In this document: piece after piece, positions 1-8,940 of the stretch
How positions within the stretch are numbered: position 1 is the stretch's first letter
Layout: every line of letters starts with the position of its first letter
Assembly (NCBI GenBank): GCA_003282155.1
Contig: QBZY01000001.1
Location: 236,312 to 300,311, forward strand
DNA length: 64,000 nucleotides
Direction of reading: 5' to 3'
DNA from: Pelagibacteraceae bacterium AG-337-I02
GTDB taxonomy: Bacteria > Pseudomonadota > Alphaproteobacteria > HIMB59 > GCA-002718135
Position numbers and translations under genes: made by a program
Notes under the pieces: generated by a model
What the model saw: the letters and a program-made list of their open reading frames with translations, nothing else
What the model was told of the DNA's origin: nothing
The model's database searches: none

Positions 1-431
1 TTGTTCTAAACTGGGATCCTTATAAAACTTCAAAAATTTTAATTGCTGGGGCAAATTTTGGTTGTGGATCAAGTAGAGAGCATGCACCATGGTCACTTTT
101 AGATTTTGGTTTTAAGTCAATAATTGCGCCAAGCTTCGCAGATATTTTCTATAATAATTGTTTTAAAAATGGAATTCTGCCAATTAAGTTAGATCAACAA
201 AATGTAGATATATTAATTTACGAAGCAGAAAATAAAAATGATGTTTCAGTTGATTTAGAAAATCAAAAAATCACTTATCAAAATGATAAAACAATAGAAT
301 TTGAAATTGATGCATTTCGAAAAAAATGTTTACTAGAAGGTTTGGATGATATTGGTTTGACACTCCAAAAAAATAAAAAAATTGATGTTCACGAAGAAAA
401 AATACACAGTATCCAACCTTGGATAGTGTAG
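1..431 (+). CDS. leuD: 3-isopropylmalate dehydratase small subunit, 3' part
   Basis: The window opens inside this gene; reading frame 3 is open from base 3 to a TAG at 429-431. The visible protein contains GANFGCGSSREHAPW, the LeuD/aconitase small-subunit (swivel) signature, followed by an IIAPSFADIFYNNCFKNGILPI stretch typical of LeuD. Together with LeuC it isomerises 2-isopropylmalate to 3-isopropylmalate in leucine synthesis. Only about 140 C-terminal codons are seen; the start lies outside. leuB follows after 6 bases, so the two form a leucine operon. The family call is clear; only the N-terminus is missing. Confidence 0.93.
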   Translation, partial: VLNWDPYKTSKILIAGANFGCGSSREHAPWSLLDFGFKSIIAPSFADIFYNNCFKNGILPIKLDQQNVDILIYEAENKNDVSVDLENQKITYQNDKTIEFEIDAFRKKCLLEGLDDIGLTLQKNKKIDVHEEKIHSIQPWIV

Positions 432-437
432 TCAAAA

Positions 438-1550
438 ATGAGTAATAAAAAAATTTTAATTTTACCTGGTGACGGAATTGGCAATGAAGTTATGGCTGAG
501 GTATTAAAAATAATAGATTGGATGGAAAAAAATAAATCTTTATCTTTTGATATTTCTGAAAGATTAGTTGGGGGTACGGCATACGATAAAGAAGGTAATT
601 CTATAAGTGATGAAACAATGCAAGTAGCTATGGATTGTGATGCAGTATTATTTGGTGCGGTAGGAGGCGCTAAATGGGATAACGTTGAAAGAGATAAAAG
701 ACCTGAAGCAGCCTTATTAAGATTAAGAAAAGACCTTGATCTCTTTGCAAATCTAAGACCAGCTGTTGTTTTAGATGCTCTTTCAGATTCATCATCTTTA
801 AAATCTGATCTTGTTAAAGGATTAGATATTTTGATAATAAGAGAGTTAACAAGTGGTGTATACTTTGGACAACCAAGAGGTATATCAAAAATTAGTGAGA
901 CTGAAAGTAAAGCAGTTGACACTCAACTGTATACCACATCTGAAGTTAATAGAGTTTCACGAGTGGCATTTGATTTAGCAAAGTTACGTAATAATAAAAT
1001 TACATCAGTAGAAAAATCAAATGTAATGGAAACAGGTTTATTTTGGAAACAAACCGTAACAGATTTACATAAAAAGGAATATTCTGATGTTAATTTAGAA
1101 CACATGCTTGCAGATAATTGTGCAATGCAATTAGTTCGTTATCCAAAACAATTTGATGTTATACTTACAGATAACTTATTTGGTGATCTTTTAAGTGATA
1201 CTGCAGCTATGCTAACAGGATCTTTAGGAATGCTTCCTTCAGCAGCTCTTGGACCGGTTAAAGAAAATGGAACTAGAGCAGCAATGTACGAGCCTGTTCA
1301 TGGTAGCGCACCAGATATAGCTGGGCAATCTAAAGCAAATCCTTTAGCAATGATCATGAGTTTTGCTATGATGTTGAAATATAGTTTTGATATGCAAGAA
1401 GATAGCCAAATGATTGAGAAAGCTGTACAGAACGTATTACTAAAAGGTTTAAGAACAGCTGATATAAAAGATGGAGCAGAAAAAATTATCTCAACTCCAG
1501 AAATGGGCAATGCTGTTATTGAAGAATTAAAAATTCTATCTGGAAATTAA
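438..1550 (+). CDS. leuB: 3-isopropylmalate dehydrogenase
   Basis: 370 residues, the usual LeuB length. It oxidises and decarboxylates 3-isopropylmalate to 2-oxoisocaproate with NAD in leucine synthesis. Visible marks are the N-terminal [11 protein letters not shown] nucleotide-fold start, [11 protein letters not shown] near residue 72, the substrate-contact [16 protein letters not shown] region, the metal-binding [15 protein letters not shown] segment and the C-terminal [16 protein letters not shown]-specificity motif. The ATG lies 6 bases after leuD. asd begins at the base after the stop codon, so leuD-leuB-asd are probably cotranscribed. Confidence 0.96.
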   Translation: MSNKKILILPGDGIGNEVMAEVLKIIDWMEKNKSLSFDISERLVGGTAYDKEGNSISDETMQVAMDCDAVLFGAVGGAKWDNVERDKRPEAALLRLRKDLDLFANLRPAVVLDALSDSSSLKSDLVKGLDILIIRELTSGVYFGQPRGISKISETESKAVDTQLYTTSEVNRVSRVAFDLAKLRNNKITSVEKSNVMETGLFWKQTVTDLHKKEYSDVNLEHMLADNCAMQLVRYPKQFDVILTDNLFGDLLSDTAAMLTGSLGMLPSAALGPVKENGTRAAMYEPVHGSAPDIAGQSKANPLAMIMSFAMMLKYSFDMQEDSQMIEKAVQNVLLKGLRTADIKDGAEKIISTPEMGNAVIEELKILSGN

Positions 1551-2594
1551 ATGACTCAAAAATACAATATAGCAGTAGCAGGAGCAACAGGTGCGGTAGG
1601 AACAGAAATAGTTCAAATATTAGAGCAAAGGGATTTTCCAATAGACAATTTATATTTACTCGCATCGTCAAAATCAAAAGGCAAAAAAGTAGAATTTAAA
1701 GATAAAGAAATTGTTGTAGAAGACTTATCAGAATTTGATTTTTCAAAAGCTCACATTGGCTTATTCTCCCCAGGAGGTAAAATTTCTGCAGTATATGCAC
1801 CAAAAGCAGCTAAAGCGGGATGTCTTGTTATAGATAATACATCTCATTTTCGAATGCAAAAAAATATTCCTTTAATCGTACCTGAAGTTAACGCTAATGC
1901 ACTTGATGAATTTTTTGATGATGAAAACAGAACTAATATTATCTCAAATCCTAATTGTTCAACAATACAAATGGTTGTTGCATTAAAACCACTTCATGAG
2001 AAAGCAATTATAAATAGAATTGTTGTATCAACATACCAAGCTGTATCTGGAGCAGGTAAAACTGGTATGGATGAATTATTTAATCAGACTCAAAATGTTT
2101 ATGCAAACCAAGAATTAAAAAAAGAAAAGTTTACAAAACAAATTGCTTTTAATGCTATTCCACACATTGGAGCTTTTTTAGAAAATGGTAATACAGAAGA
2201 AGAGCAAAAAATGATTGATGAAACAAAAAAAATTCTAGACGAAGGTATTAATGTTTCAGCAACTTGTGTTAGAACAGCTGTATTTATTGGACATTCAGAA
2301 ACTGTAAACATAGAGTTTGATTCGCCATTAGATGAAAAAGAAGCTAACGAAATATTATCTAACTCTCAAGGTATTTCAGTAATTGATCATCGAAAAGATG
2401 AAGGTTATGTAACTCCAGTTGAAATTGCAGGAGAGGATAAAGTTTATATAAGCAGAATTAGAAAAGATCAATCAATAGATAGTGGTTTGAATTTATGGGT
2501 GGTCTCAGATAATTTGCGCAAAGGAGCAGCACTTAATGCTGTTCAAATAGCAGAGTTAGTAATTTCAAAGTACGCAGAAAAAATAACTATTTAA
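1551..2594 (+). CDS. asd: Aspartate-semialdehyde dehydrogenase
   Basis: 347 residues. It reduces aspartyl-4-phosphate to aspartate semialdehyde with NADPH, the branch point to lysine, threonine and methionine, all of which have later genes in this window (lysA, metX). The N-terminus carries the Rossmann motif AVAGATGAVGTEI; the catalytic cysteine sits in SNPNCSTIQ (about residue 136), and the later HIGAF and FIGHSETVNIEF segments are typical of the family. The ATG immediately follows the leuB stop (no spacer). A minus-strand tRNA begins 1 base past the stop codon. Confidence 0.96.
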   Translation: MTQKYNIAVAGATGAVGTEIVQILEQRDFPIDNLYLLASSKSKGKKVEFKDKEIVVEDLSEFDFSKAHIGLFSPGGKISAVYAPKAAKAGCLVIDNTSHFRMQKNIPLIVPEVNANALDEFFDDENRTNIISNPNCSTIQMVVALKPLHEKAIINRIVVSTYQAVSGAGKTGMDELFNQTQNVYANQELKKEKFTKQIAFNAIPHIGAFLENGNTEEEQKMIDETKKILDEGINVSATCVRTAVFIGHSETVNIEFDSPLDEKEANEILSNSQGISVIDHRKDEGYVTPVEIAGEDKVYISRIRKDQSIDSGLNLWVVSDNLRKGAALNAVQIAELVISKYAEKITI

Positions 2595-2595
2595 T

Positions 2596-2670
2596 TGGCG
2601 GTCTCGTAGGGACTCGAACCCCAAATCCATGTTCCGAAGACACGTGTGATATCCATTTCACCACGAGACC
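2596..2670 (-). tRNA. tRNA-Arg (anticodon TCG)
   Basis: On the minus strand the sequence folds as a full cloverleaf: acceptor GGTCTCG/CGAGACC, D arm GTGA...TCAC, anticodon arm CGTGT-CTTCGGA-ACATG with anticodon TCG at positions 34-36, T arm TGGGG-TTCGAGT-CCCTA, discriminator G and an encoded CCA. The loop CTTCGGA matches the arrangement of Arg tRNAs reading CGN codons. It faces asd tail to tail with one base between them. Confidence 0.93.
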
Positions 2671-2681
2671 ATTTATTATAA

Positions 2682-3608
2682 TTATTTATTATTGAAATTT
2701 TCTAATTTTTGAATGAAATCTTTAAGAATAGGATCTCTTTTTATTTCATAGACTATTTTAATTGGGTGGCGATTTTTATCTAAAGCCCATTTCATATCAT
2801 CTAAAAGAATTGGAGATGGAATTGTGTTAGTTGGTGCCCAGTCCTCGTTTAAGACATAACCAACAGCTGCCATATCCCAAATTTCTTTTGACCAACCTTT
2901 ATGGATACTACTGTATTCTTTAAATCGCATTGCGAGAAATCTACCAATTTCACCATGAGGTTCGATGTATTTTTCTATTTCTGGAACTGTTGAAATAAGA
3001 TGAGAAGTTACTCCCTTACAAGGAACCATAACAAGAGAAACGCCACTATCAAATAAAACTTGAGTACCTCCAATATCTTGCTTTAGATTAAATTCCAAAT
3101 TTTGCGGCCAATAAAGTGCATTACCTCCCAACCAAACTACAACAATTTTTTTTATTATTTCTGGTTCTTTTAATAAGGCAGAGGCAACATTTGAAATAGC
3201 GCCTATAGCTAATACGTATAGAGGATCTTCTTCAGAACATTTTAAAGCACTTTCTATAATATTATCTACTGCAGGTGAATTAATTGGTTTTTTTTCAAAA
3301 CCTACATATTTTGTTGAGCCTTTAAAAACAAAATTATTTTTTTTAAAATTTAATTTTTCTAATAATCGAAAGATTTCATCATAACTCAACTCCATTCCCT
3401 TCTTTGGATTATCTGAACGATTATTCATTGAAAAAGGAGCAGCATTTATACTTCGCACTTCTATTTTTTCTTTTGAAAACAACATTTGTACTAAAGCAAA
3501 TTGATCATCAATTTCATTGTAGGTGTCTGTATCAAGAATTGCTTTAATTTTTCCTTTTTTAAACTTAAGTTGTTTTAAAATATCTGAAAAATCTCTTTTT
3601 AAAAGCAT
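2682..3608 (-). CDS. Nucleoside hydrolase (inosine/uridine-preferring family)
   Basis: 308 residues. The N-terminal AILDTDTYNEIDDQFALVQ is a version of the DxDxxxDD calcium-binding signature of IUNH nucleoside hydrolases, which split ribonucleosides to base and ribose; VYVLAIGAISNVASAL-type and LGGNALYWPQNLEFN segments further match the fold. The motif has NEIDD rather than the usual xxxDD spacing variant with two leading acids, so substrate choice is uncertain. It lies 9 bases downstream of the DUF924 gene on the same strand, so the two may be cotranscribed. Probably nucleoside salvage. Confidence 0.8.
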   Translation of the reverse strand: MLLKRDFSDILKQLKFKKGKIKAILDTDTYNEIDDQFALVQMLFSKEKIEVRSINAAPFSMNNRSDNPKKGMELSYDEIFRLLEKLNFKKNNFVFKGSTKYVGFEKKPINSPAVDNIIESALKCSEEDPLYVLAIGAISNVASALLKEPEIIKKIVVVWLGGNALYWPQNLEFNLKQDIGGTQVLFDSGVSLVMVPCKGVTSHLISTVPEIEKYIEPHGEIGRFLAMRFKEYSSIHKGWSKEIWDMAAVGYVLNEDWAPTNTIPSPILLDDMKWALDKNRHPIKIVYEIKRDPILKDFIQKLENFNNK

Positions 3609-3617
3609 ATCTTTGTT

Positions 3618-4211
3618 TTACCACGAACTATTTGGTTGTTTTAAAAACAACTCTTCTTCTTTTGTTGAATTTCTATTTAGTATTTTATTCCTATGCGGAT
3701 ACCTTCCAAATTTTTTAATAGCCACACTATGATCATCCCAAGCTTTTTTAATATTAGTATATTCTGGATGATTATTTAAATATTGATCGACTAATTTATG
3801 ACCAAGATTATGATCTAAAATATCTTCACTATGAATTAATGGTAGTAATAAAAAATGTATTTTATCAATATCTAGGCTATCTAAATATTTTTTACTTATT
3901 GCTTCTTTGACAATTAAAACACACTTAATATCCTGGTGATAAGCTTTTGAATTACTTCTGAAAAAATTTCTTGATAGTTGATCAAGTAATATAATCAAGG
4001 CTACACATTCTTCAGCATTATTTTTCCAATTATCGTACTTATTATTAATAGCATTAATGTAATCATCCATAAAATTACTTTTCAAAATATTATCAAATTC
4101 ATCATCTTTTTTAAACCATTGTTCAAGTGGAGTTTTGATAAAACAAAATTCTAGAATAGCTTTAGCTCTTTCATTAATCATAGGACTGTAATATAAATAT
4201 ATATTTTCCAA
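3618..4211 (-). CDS. DUF924 family protein
   Basis: 197 residues. The blocks VALIILLDQLSRNFFR (near residue 70), LPLIHSEDILDHNLG and KFGRYPHRNKILNR followed by STKEEELFL are the conserved features of DUF924, a widespread all-helical family of unknown function distantly like TPR proteins. The start codon is at 4211 and abuts the divergent UDG gene at 4212 with no spacer, so promoters of each gene must lie inside the other. The family is clear, the function unknown. Confidence 0.85.
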   Translation of the reverse strand: MENIYLYYSPMINERAKAILEFCFIKTPLEQWFKKDDEFDNILKSNFMDDYINAINNKYDNWKNNAEECVALIILLDQLSRNFFRSNSKAYHQDIKCVLIVKEAISKKYLDSLDIDKIHFLLLPLIHSEDILDHNLGHKLVDQYLNNHPEYTNIKKAWDDHSVAIKKFGRYPHRNKILNRNSTKEEELFLKQPNSSW

Positions 4212-4883
4212 ATGACATTAAGTAATTTAAACAAATCCATTATTGATTGCCGAAAGTGTGAACGCTTAGTTAACTTCCGTGAAAAAATTGCTAAAGAAAA
4301 AAGAAAACAATATATTGATCAAAGTTATTGGGGTAAGCCAATTACTGGCTATGGAGATGAAAAAGCAAAATTATTAATGGTAGGTCTTGCGCCAGCAGCG
4401 CATGGAGGAAATAGGACAGGTCGAGTTTTTACAGGTGATAAATCAGCAGATTTTTTATTTTCTTGTTTATATAAAACTGGATTTGCAAATCAACCAGATT
4501 CAATAAAAAGAGGTGACGGTTTGGAACTTCAAAATATGTACTTAACTACTGCTCTTAAATGTGTACCCCCGGAAGATAAACCTACTTCACAAGAATTGAA
4601 AACATGTTTTAATTTTTTCAATCAAGAAATTGCTTTCTTAAAGAAAATAAAAGTCATTGTCGCCCTTGGTAAAATTGGTCATGACGCCTGTGTAAATTAT
4701 TATAAACAACAATATGAAATACAAAACAAAGATTTTATTTTTTCTCACGGATCTATAAATATTTTACCTGATAAGAAAATTTTAGTTGGTAGTTATCATC
4801 CAAGCCCACGAAATGTTAACACTGGAAGAATTGATAAAAGTAAAATGGTAAAACTTTTAAATAGTATTAAAAAATTGCTTTAA
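4212..4883 (+). CDS. Uracil-DNA glycosylase family 5 (UDGb)
   Basis: 223 residues. It removes uracil and related deaminated bases from DNA. The motif GLAPAAHGGNRTGRVFTGD near residue 57 is the family-5 (UDGb) active-site motif, which lacks the usual catalytic Asp/Asn of family 1. HPSPRNVNTGR near the C-terminus is the second motif. Cysteines in CRKCERL (residues 13-16), CVPP and LKTCF are placed as in the family's 4Fe-4S cluster. Divergent from the DUF924 gene with zero spacing; the MFS gene follows after 6 bases. Confidence 0.9.
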   Translation: MTLSNLNKSIIDCRKCERLVNFREKIAKEKRKQYIDQSYWGKPITGYGDEKAKLLMVGLAPAAHGGNRTGRVFTGDKSADFLFSCLYKTGFANQPDSIKRGDGLELQNMYLTTALKCVPPEDKPTSQELKTCFNFFNQEIAFLKKIKVIVALGKIGHDACVNYYKQQYEIQNKDFIFSHGSINILPDKKILVGSYHPSPRNVNTGRIDKSKMVKLLNSIKKLL

Positions 4884-4889
4884 GCCATT

Positions 4890-6080
4890 ATGAAAAAATT
4901 TTTTTTACACGATCCTAATCTCTTAGTATACGGATTTGCCATGGTCTTCTTTGCAAGTTTTGGACAGACTTTCTATATTGCATTATTTAATGATGATATT
5001 CGAAATCTTTATAAAATAACAGATGGAGAGTTTGGATTAGTTTACGCCATAGCCACACTTGTAAGTTCATTTTTATTTATAAATTTTGCTAAATTGATAG
5101 ATAAAATTGATTTAAGATTATACTCCATGGGTATTATTCTTGGTTTAGCTTTTGCCTGCATTGGCTTTTATTTTATTTTCGATAATATCTTTCATCTTTT
5201 TCTTATTTTATTTTTATTACGTTTTTTTGGACAGGGAGCTATGACACATGCAGGCTCAACTTCTATGGCAAGATATTTTTTAATTGATAGAGGTAAAGCA
5301 ATATCAGTTGCAACTCTAGGAGGAATGATAGGCATAATGTTTTTACCAAAGATTGTGGTTAATTTAGACTCATACTTTACTTTTAAAACCCTTTGGTTCT
5401 TTACAACTTTGATTCTTTTGATCTTTATTCCGATAATATTCTTTACTCTTTATAATCAAAAAAGTAGAGATGCTACTCTTCAAAAAAATATTGATAATGA
5501 GAAAATACATAAAAGTTGGACCATTAAAGAAATATTAAAAGACCGAGTTTTTTTTATCTATTTACCATTAGCTGTATCCTTTCCATTTATTGGTACTGGG
5601 TTAATGTTTCATCAGATTTATATTTTTGATACTAAAGGATGGACAATGGAAATGCTTGGGAACGGTTATATATATTTTGGATTATTTTCTATTTTAGGAT
5701 TATTAATAGGAGGGCCCTTAATAGATAAGATAAACACAAAGAAAGCCATACCTTTTGTGCTATTACCGTTGTTAGTCTGTATCACTATTCTTTTAATTTT
5801 TAATAATTATTGGTCATTTGTAGTTTACATGTCTTTATTTGGATTTAACCTTGGTTTATCAGCACCTTTCATGGGATCACTCTGGGCAGAAATCTACGGA
5901 GTGAAAAGTATTGGAACTGCTAAAGCCTTACTGCACGCAATCGGGGTTTTCGCGAGCGCCTTATCGCCTGTTGTTTTTGGTTATATTATTGATTGGGGCT
6001 ATGGAATATCAGCTATATTTTTAATCAGTTCCATTATGATTGTTGTATCATCAATTTTACCAATAATTTATAAAACATGA
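4890..6080 (+). CDS. MFS transporter
   Basis: 396 residues with about twelve hydrophobic segments in two sixes, split by a charged central loop around residues 190-215. The layout is that of the major facilitator superfamily (possibly an oxalate/formate-antiporter-like branch, from the LGGMIGIMFLP and GPLIDKINTKKAIP stretches). Substrate cannot be told from sequence. It shares a 4-base ATGA overlap with the 46-codon ORF that follows, so these genes look translationally coupled. It is not obviously close to the tandem MFS pair at 56990-59414. Confidence 0.82.
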   Translation: MKKFFLHDPNLLVYGFAMVFFASFGQTFYIALFNDDIRNLYKITDGEFGLVYAIATLVSSFLFINFAKLIDKIDLRLYSMGIILGLAFACIGFYFIFDNIFHLFLILFLLRFFGQGAMTHAGSTSMARYFLIDRGKAISVATLGGMIGIMFLPKIVVNLDSYFTFKTLWFFTTLILLIFIPIIFFTLYNQKSRDATLQKNIDNEKIHKSWTIKEILKDRVFFIYLPLAVSFPFIGTGLMFHQIYIFDTKGWTMEMLGNGYIYFGLFSILGLLIGGPLIDKINTKKAIPFVLLPLLVCITILLIFNNYWSFVVYMSLFGFNLGLSAPFMGSLWAEIYGVKSIGTAKALLHAIGVFASALSPVVFGYIIDWGYGISAIFLISSIMIVVSSILPIIYKT

Positions 6081-6217
6081 ATAAACAAATAATAGAAAGT
6101 CTTAATTTTTTAATCACTGAATATAAACGATTAAAAAAGAAAAAAGAAGATAAAAGCATCAGCAGGGGTGAACTTGAAACTTTAAAAAAACTAGAACAGT
6201 ACTTAGGTAAAAAATAA
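6077..6217 (+). CDS. 46-residue hypothetical protein between MFS and zapE genes
   Basis: Not in the ORF track. The ATG at 6077 overlaps the MFS stop (ATGA) and the TAA at 6215-6217 shares its last base with the zapE ATG (TAATG). The product, starting MNKQIIESLNFLITEYKRLK and ending LEQYLGKK, is a lysine- and glutamate-rich, probably helical soluble peptide without a recognised domain. Overlap with both neighbours is strong evidence that it is translated. Function unknown. Confidence 0.65.
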   Translation: MNKQIIESLNFLITEYKRLKKKKEDKSISRGELETLKKLEQYLGKK

Positions 6218-7251
6218 TGTTTAATGTTATTGATCAGTACAATAGTTTTGTTGAAAACAATTTTATTAAAAAAAATAAAGATCAAATTAAATTCTTAAGA
6301 CAAGCTGACAATGTATGGTCATCTTTTAGTAAAACAAAGTTATTTTTTAAGGATAAAATTTTTGAAGGAATTTATCTTTATGGCCAAGTTGGAACAGGAA
6401 AAACATTTTTATTAAATTTATTTTATCAAAATACTAAGAGTGGAAAAAAAATTCATTTTAATAACTTAATGAATGAAATCCATGAACAAGTTAAAAAATC
6501 AGAAAATAAAGAGCTTGCAATTGAAAACTATGTGAAGAATTTAAGTAGAGATTTTAAGATAATATTTATTGATGAATTGCATATTTTTAATATTGTCGAT
6601 GCATTAATAATAAGAAAAATATTTAATTATTTTTCAAAGTATAAAATTTTTATATTACTCTCATCAAATTTTCATCCAGATAATTTATATAAAGATGGTT
6701 TGCAGAGAAATGACTTTTTGCCATTTATTGATTTAATTAAAAAAAATTTTTTTCTCTATGATATTAGTATTAAAACTGATTTTCGTCGGCAAACATTAAA
6801 TCAATCAAAGACATATTTCACACCTATAACAACTGATACAATAAGTGAATTTGAAAAACTGTTTAATCGCTTTGTTGATCCCTCACATTTAACAACTGTA
6901 AAAATTAAATCTAAAAGTCGTGAACTAGAGTTTGATAAATGCACATCAAATCTCATGATGATAGATTTTGAAAATCTTTGTGAAGTAAATTTCGGTAACG
7001 AAGATTATAAAAATATTGCAGATAAATTTAAGTTGGTATTTTTAAAAAATGTTCCTGAATTTGATAATCAGAAAAAAGATTCGTGCAGAAGATTTATTGG
7101 ATTAATTGATATGTTATATGAAAATAATTGTTCAATTGTAATTTTAGCTTCAAAACCTATAAATTCATTAAATAATATAAATACTCTGGCTGAAGAATTT
7201 AAAAGAACCGCTAGCAGATTGTATGAAATGACTATAGTAAAACCAGATTGA
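6217..7251 (+). CDS. zapE: ZapE/AFG1-like ATPase
   Basis: 344 residues. AFG1-type P-loop ATPase; in E. coli ZapE binds FtsZ late in division, and in mitochondria AFG1 helps degrade respiratory-complex subunits. Walker A is YLYGQVGTGKTFLL (about residues 53-66) and Walker B is IIFIDELHIFN, followed by the sensor-1 LLSSNF and the family's DFRRQ segment. In alphaproteobacteria this gene commonly sits beside mdh-suc genes; here it lies upstream of the whole sdh-mdh-suc block. It overlaps both neighbours by one base. Confidence 0.88.
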   Translation: MFNVIDQYNSFVENNFIKKNKDQIKFLRQADNVWSSFSKTKLFFKDKIFEGIYLYGQVGTGKTFLLNLFYQNTKSGKKIHFNNLMNEIHEQVKKSENKELAIENYVKNLSRDFKIIFIDELHIFNIVDALIIRKIFNYFSKYKIFILLSSNFHPDNLYKDGLQRNDFLPFIDLIKKNFFLYDISIKTDFRRQTLNQSKTYFTPITTDTISEFEKLFNRFVDPSHLTTVKIKSKSRELEFDKCTSNLMMIDFENLCEVNFGNEDYKNIADKFKLVFLKNVPEFDNQKKDSCRRFIGLIDMLYENNCSIVILASKPINSLNNINTLAEEFKRTASRLYEMTIVKPD

Positions 7252-8237
7252 TGAAATACATAATAAGATTTTTAGTAAGTACAGTAGTTTTATTTATAGT
7301 ACTTTACTTTACTGCAGGTTTTTATGTTGCGCATCAAATTTTAAAAATAGATCCAACTTGTGGTTTGCACGAAGGATCTCTTCCTAATTCATGGAGTACT
7401 ACAGTTGATTCTCATGAATACACAATTTTTGAACGACAAAAAGTAAGAGAAAATTTTAACTTTAAGGACTATCATTTAGATGAATGGCAAGATGTATATT
7501 TTCAATCTCGTGACTCTGACATTAAGATTAATGGATGGTTGTTTAATTATTTTCCAAATAGACCAATTATAATTGTTACTCATGGTATAAGTCCTAACGG
7601 TAAATGTAAGTCTGAACCCAATCTTATTGCAAGTTTTTTAGTTAATAAAAAGTTTAATGTTCTTACGATAGATTTAAGAAACTACGGTCAAAGTGATACT
7701 GTAAGTAGTTACGATGATTTAGGATTAAAGTCCTATAATGATATTCTGGGTGCTTTCGACTTTTTAAAAGGGATTGGTTTTAAGTCTAATAGTATAGGTT
7801 TACATGGTATCTCTCTTGGAGCAAGCACATCTATTTTTGCAGCAAATGCAGAACCAGAAATACTTGCTGTATGGGCTGATAGTTCATTTGCTGAATTTAA
7901 TATGGCATTAAAAGATGAAATAGCAAGATACGGTCTTGAAATAGAATTTGGACCAGTAGTCAGTTTAGCAAGCAGAATTTTAACCGGAATAGATCCTAGG
8001 GAATTATCTCCATCCAAAAAATTATCAGATAAACAATTCTATTTCTTTATTCACGGTGACTCTGATACAAGAATCTTAACAAGACATTTTAATTATTTTA
8101 AAGAATACACGAAAAAAAATAAAATTAATGCTGATTTTTGGCTAGTAGAAAATGCCTATCATGTAGATGCTATGTTTAAATATCCAGAGATATATTCTAA
8201 AAAAATGGAAGATTTTTTTAATAAAAATTTGAAGTAG
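7251..8237 (+). CDS. Membrane-anchored alpha/beta hydrolase
   Basis: 328 residues from the ATG at 7251, which shares one base with the zapE TGA; the ORF track's 7248 start is a TTG and less likely. One N-terminal hydrophobic segment (about residues 4-24) suggests a membrane anchor with the enzyme outside the cytoplasm. The alpha/beta hydrolase core shows THGISPNG (oxyanion region), the nucleophile elbow GLHGISLGAST, an acid in IHGDSDTR and a histidine in NAYHVDAM. It resembles uncharacterised YqkD/BAAT-like hydrolases; the substrate is unknown. Confidence 0.78.
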   Translation: MKYIIRFLVSTVVLFIVLYFTAGFYVAHQILKIDPTCGLHEGSLPNSWSTTVDSHEYTIFERQKVRENFNFKDYHLDEWQDVYFQSRDSDIKINGWLFNYFPNRPIIIVTHGISPNGKCKSEPNLIASFLVNKKFNVLTIDLRNYGQSDTVSSYDDLGLKSYNDILGAFDFLKGIGFKSNSIGLHGISLGASTSIFAANAEPEILAVWADSSFAEFNMALKDEIARYGLEIEFGPVVSLASRILTGIDPRELSPSKKLSDKQFYFFIHGDSDTRILTRHFNYFKEYTKKNKINADFWLVENAYHVDAMFKYPEIYSKKMEDFFNKNLK

Positions 8238-8372
8238 GCCGGACTCTAAAACTAGTTTGTACCTTGGCAGACACTTCTCTAGAATAAGAAACTCAACTAA
8301 TTATCAAACGGCGGGTAAGATAATTAAAATTCTTGGCGTTCCTCCGAAGCTAAGAAACGAGTATTATCCGGC
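8238..8372 (+). ncRNA. Candidate structured RNA upstream of sdhC, class not assigned
   Basis: This segment starts right after the hydrolase stop. GCCGGA (8238-8243) can pair with TCCGGC (8367-8372), extended by CTC/GAG, to close a long stem. Inside it TAATTATC (8298-8305) pairs perfectly with GATAATTA (8319-8326) around the 13-base loop AAACGGCGGGTAA, and AGAAT/ATTCT can extend this hairpin across an internal loop. A long rod with a terminal hairpin and a central bubble is reminiscent of 6S RNA, but I cannot match the primary sequence. No clear terminator follows. It could also be part of the sdh leader. Confidence 0.4.
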
Positions 8373-8568
8373 TAATCAAAATTAATATCTATCTTTTAAA
8401 AATTCAAGATATTTAGTAAAATTAATCGTTAAATTTTATGGTTTTTAAGGAAATTTGACACTTTTTATCAACATTTTAGTGAACATACGTGGTAGTAGGT
8501 AAAAAGCTCTCAAATTTTGAAATTTACTACAAAAAATATAAATATAATAAAAATAAATATTAATAAAA
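8373..8568 (+). other. Non-coding sdhC upstream region
   Basis: About 196 AT-rich bases with no ORF. A TTGACA hexamer at 8455-8460 is a perfect -35 box, but nothing close to TATAAT lies 16-18 bases downstream (the best is TAGTGA), so a promoter for the sdh-mdh-suc block here is only suggested. No SD-like sequence is evident just before the sdhC ATG. Confidence 0.3.
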
Positions 8569-8940
8569 ATGATTGATAACAGGCCATTATCCCCACACTT
8601 GTCTATCCACAAAAAGGTTCTAACTGCAGTTTTTTCAATAACTCACAGAATGACTGGGATTGGACTTAGCATTGGATCTATACTTATTTCTGTCTGGTTT
8701 TTATTAATTAGTTTAGGACCAGAATATTTTTATTATTTTGAAATGATATCTCAAAATATACTTTTTAAACTTGTTCTTCTAATTTGGACAATAGGTATTT
8801 TTTATCATCTATTTAATGGTTGTAGAAAATTGTATTGGTCATTTGGAATAGGAATGGATCTTAAAACTGTTTACACCTCAGGCTATATTGTAATTGTTTT
8901 AACTGTATTATCTACTTTAGTAGTTTGGTTGATATTATGA
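8569..8940 (+). CDS. sdhC: Succinate dehydrogenase cytochrome b556 subunit
   Basis: 123 residues, three membrane helices. The N-terminus RPLSPHLSIHK and SITHRMTGIGL is the SdhC signature (ubiquinone and haem region); a later histidine in YHLFNGCRKLYW lies where the haem-ligand histidine is expected. It anchors the SdhAB enzyme to the inner membrane and passes electrons to ubiquinone. First gene of the block sdhCDAB-mdh-sucCDAB-lpd; its TGA overlaps the sdhD ATG (ATGA). Confidence 0.92.
   Translation: MIDNRPLSPHLSIHKKVLTAVFSITHRMTGIGLSIGSILISVWFLLISLGPEYFYYFEMISQNILFKLVLLIWTIGIFYHLFNGCRKLYWSFGIGMDLKTVYTSGYIVIVLTVLSTLVVWLIL

Noticed and set aside
389-922. Minus-strand 177-codon ORF opposite leuB
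   Set aside because: Shadow ORF antisense to a clear leuB; low-complexity and without domain character. The same applies to the other antisense ORFs in the track.
8238-8372. Calling the sdhC-upstream RNA a tmRNA, SRP RNA or RNase P
   Set aside because: No T-arm or tag sequence, no GGAAGCAGCC SRP tip, and too short with no conserved P4 core for RNase P.
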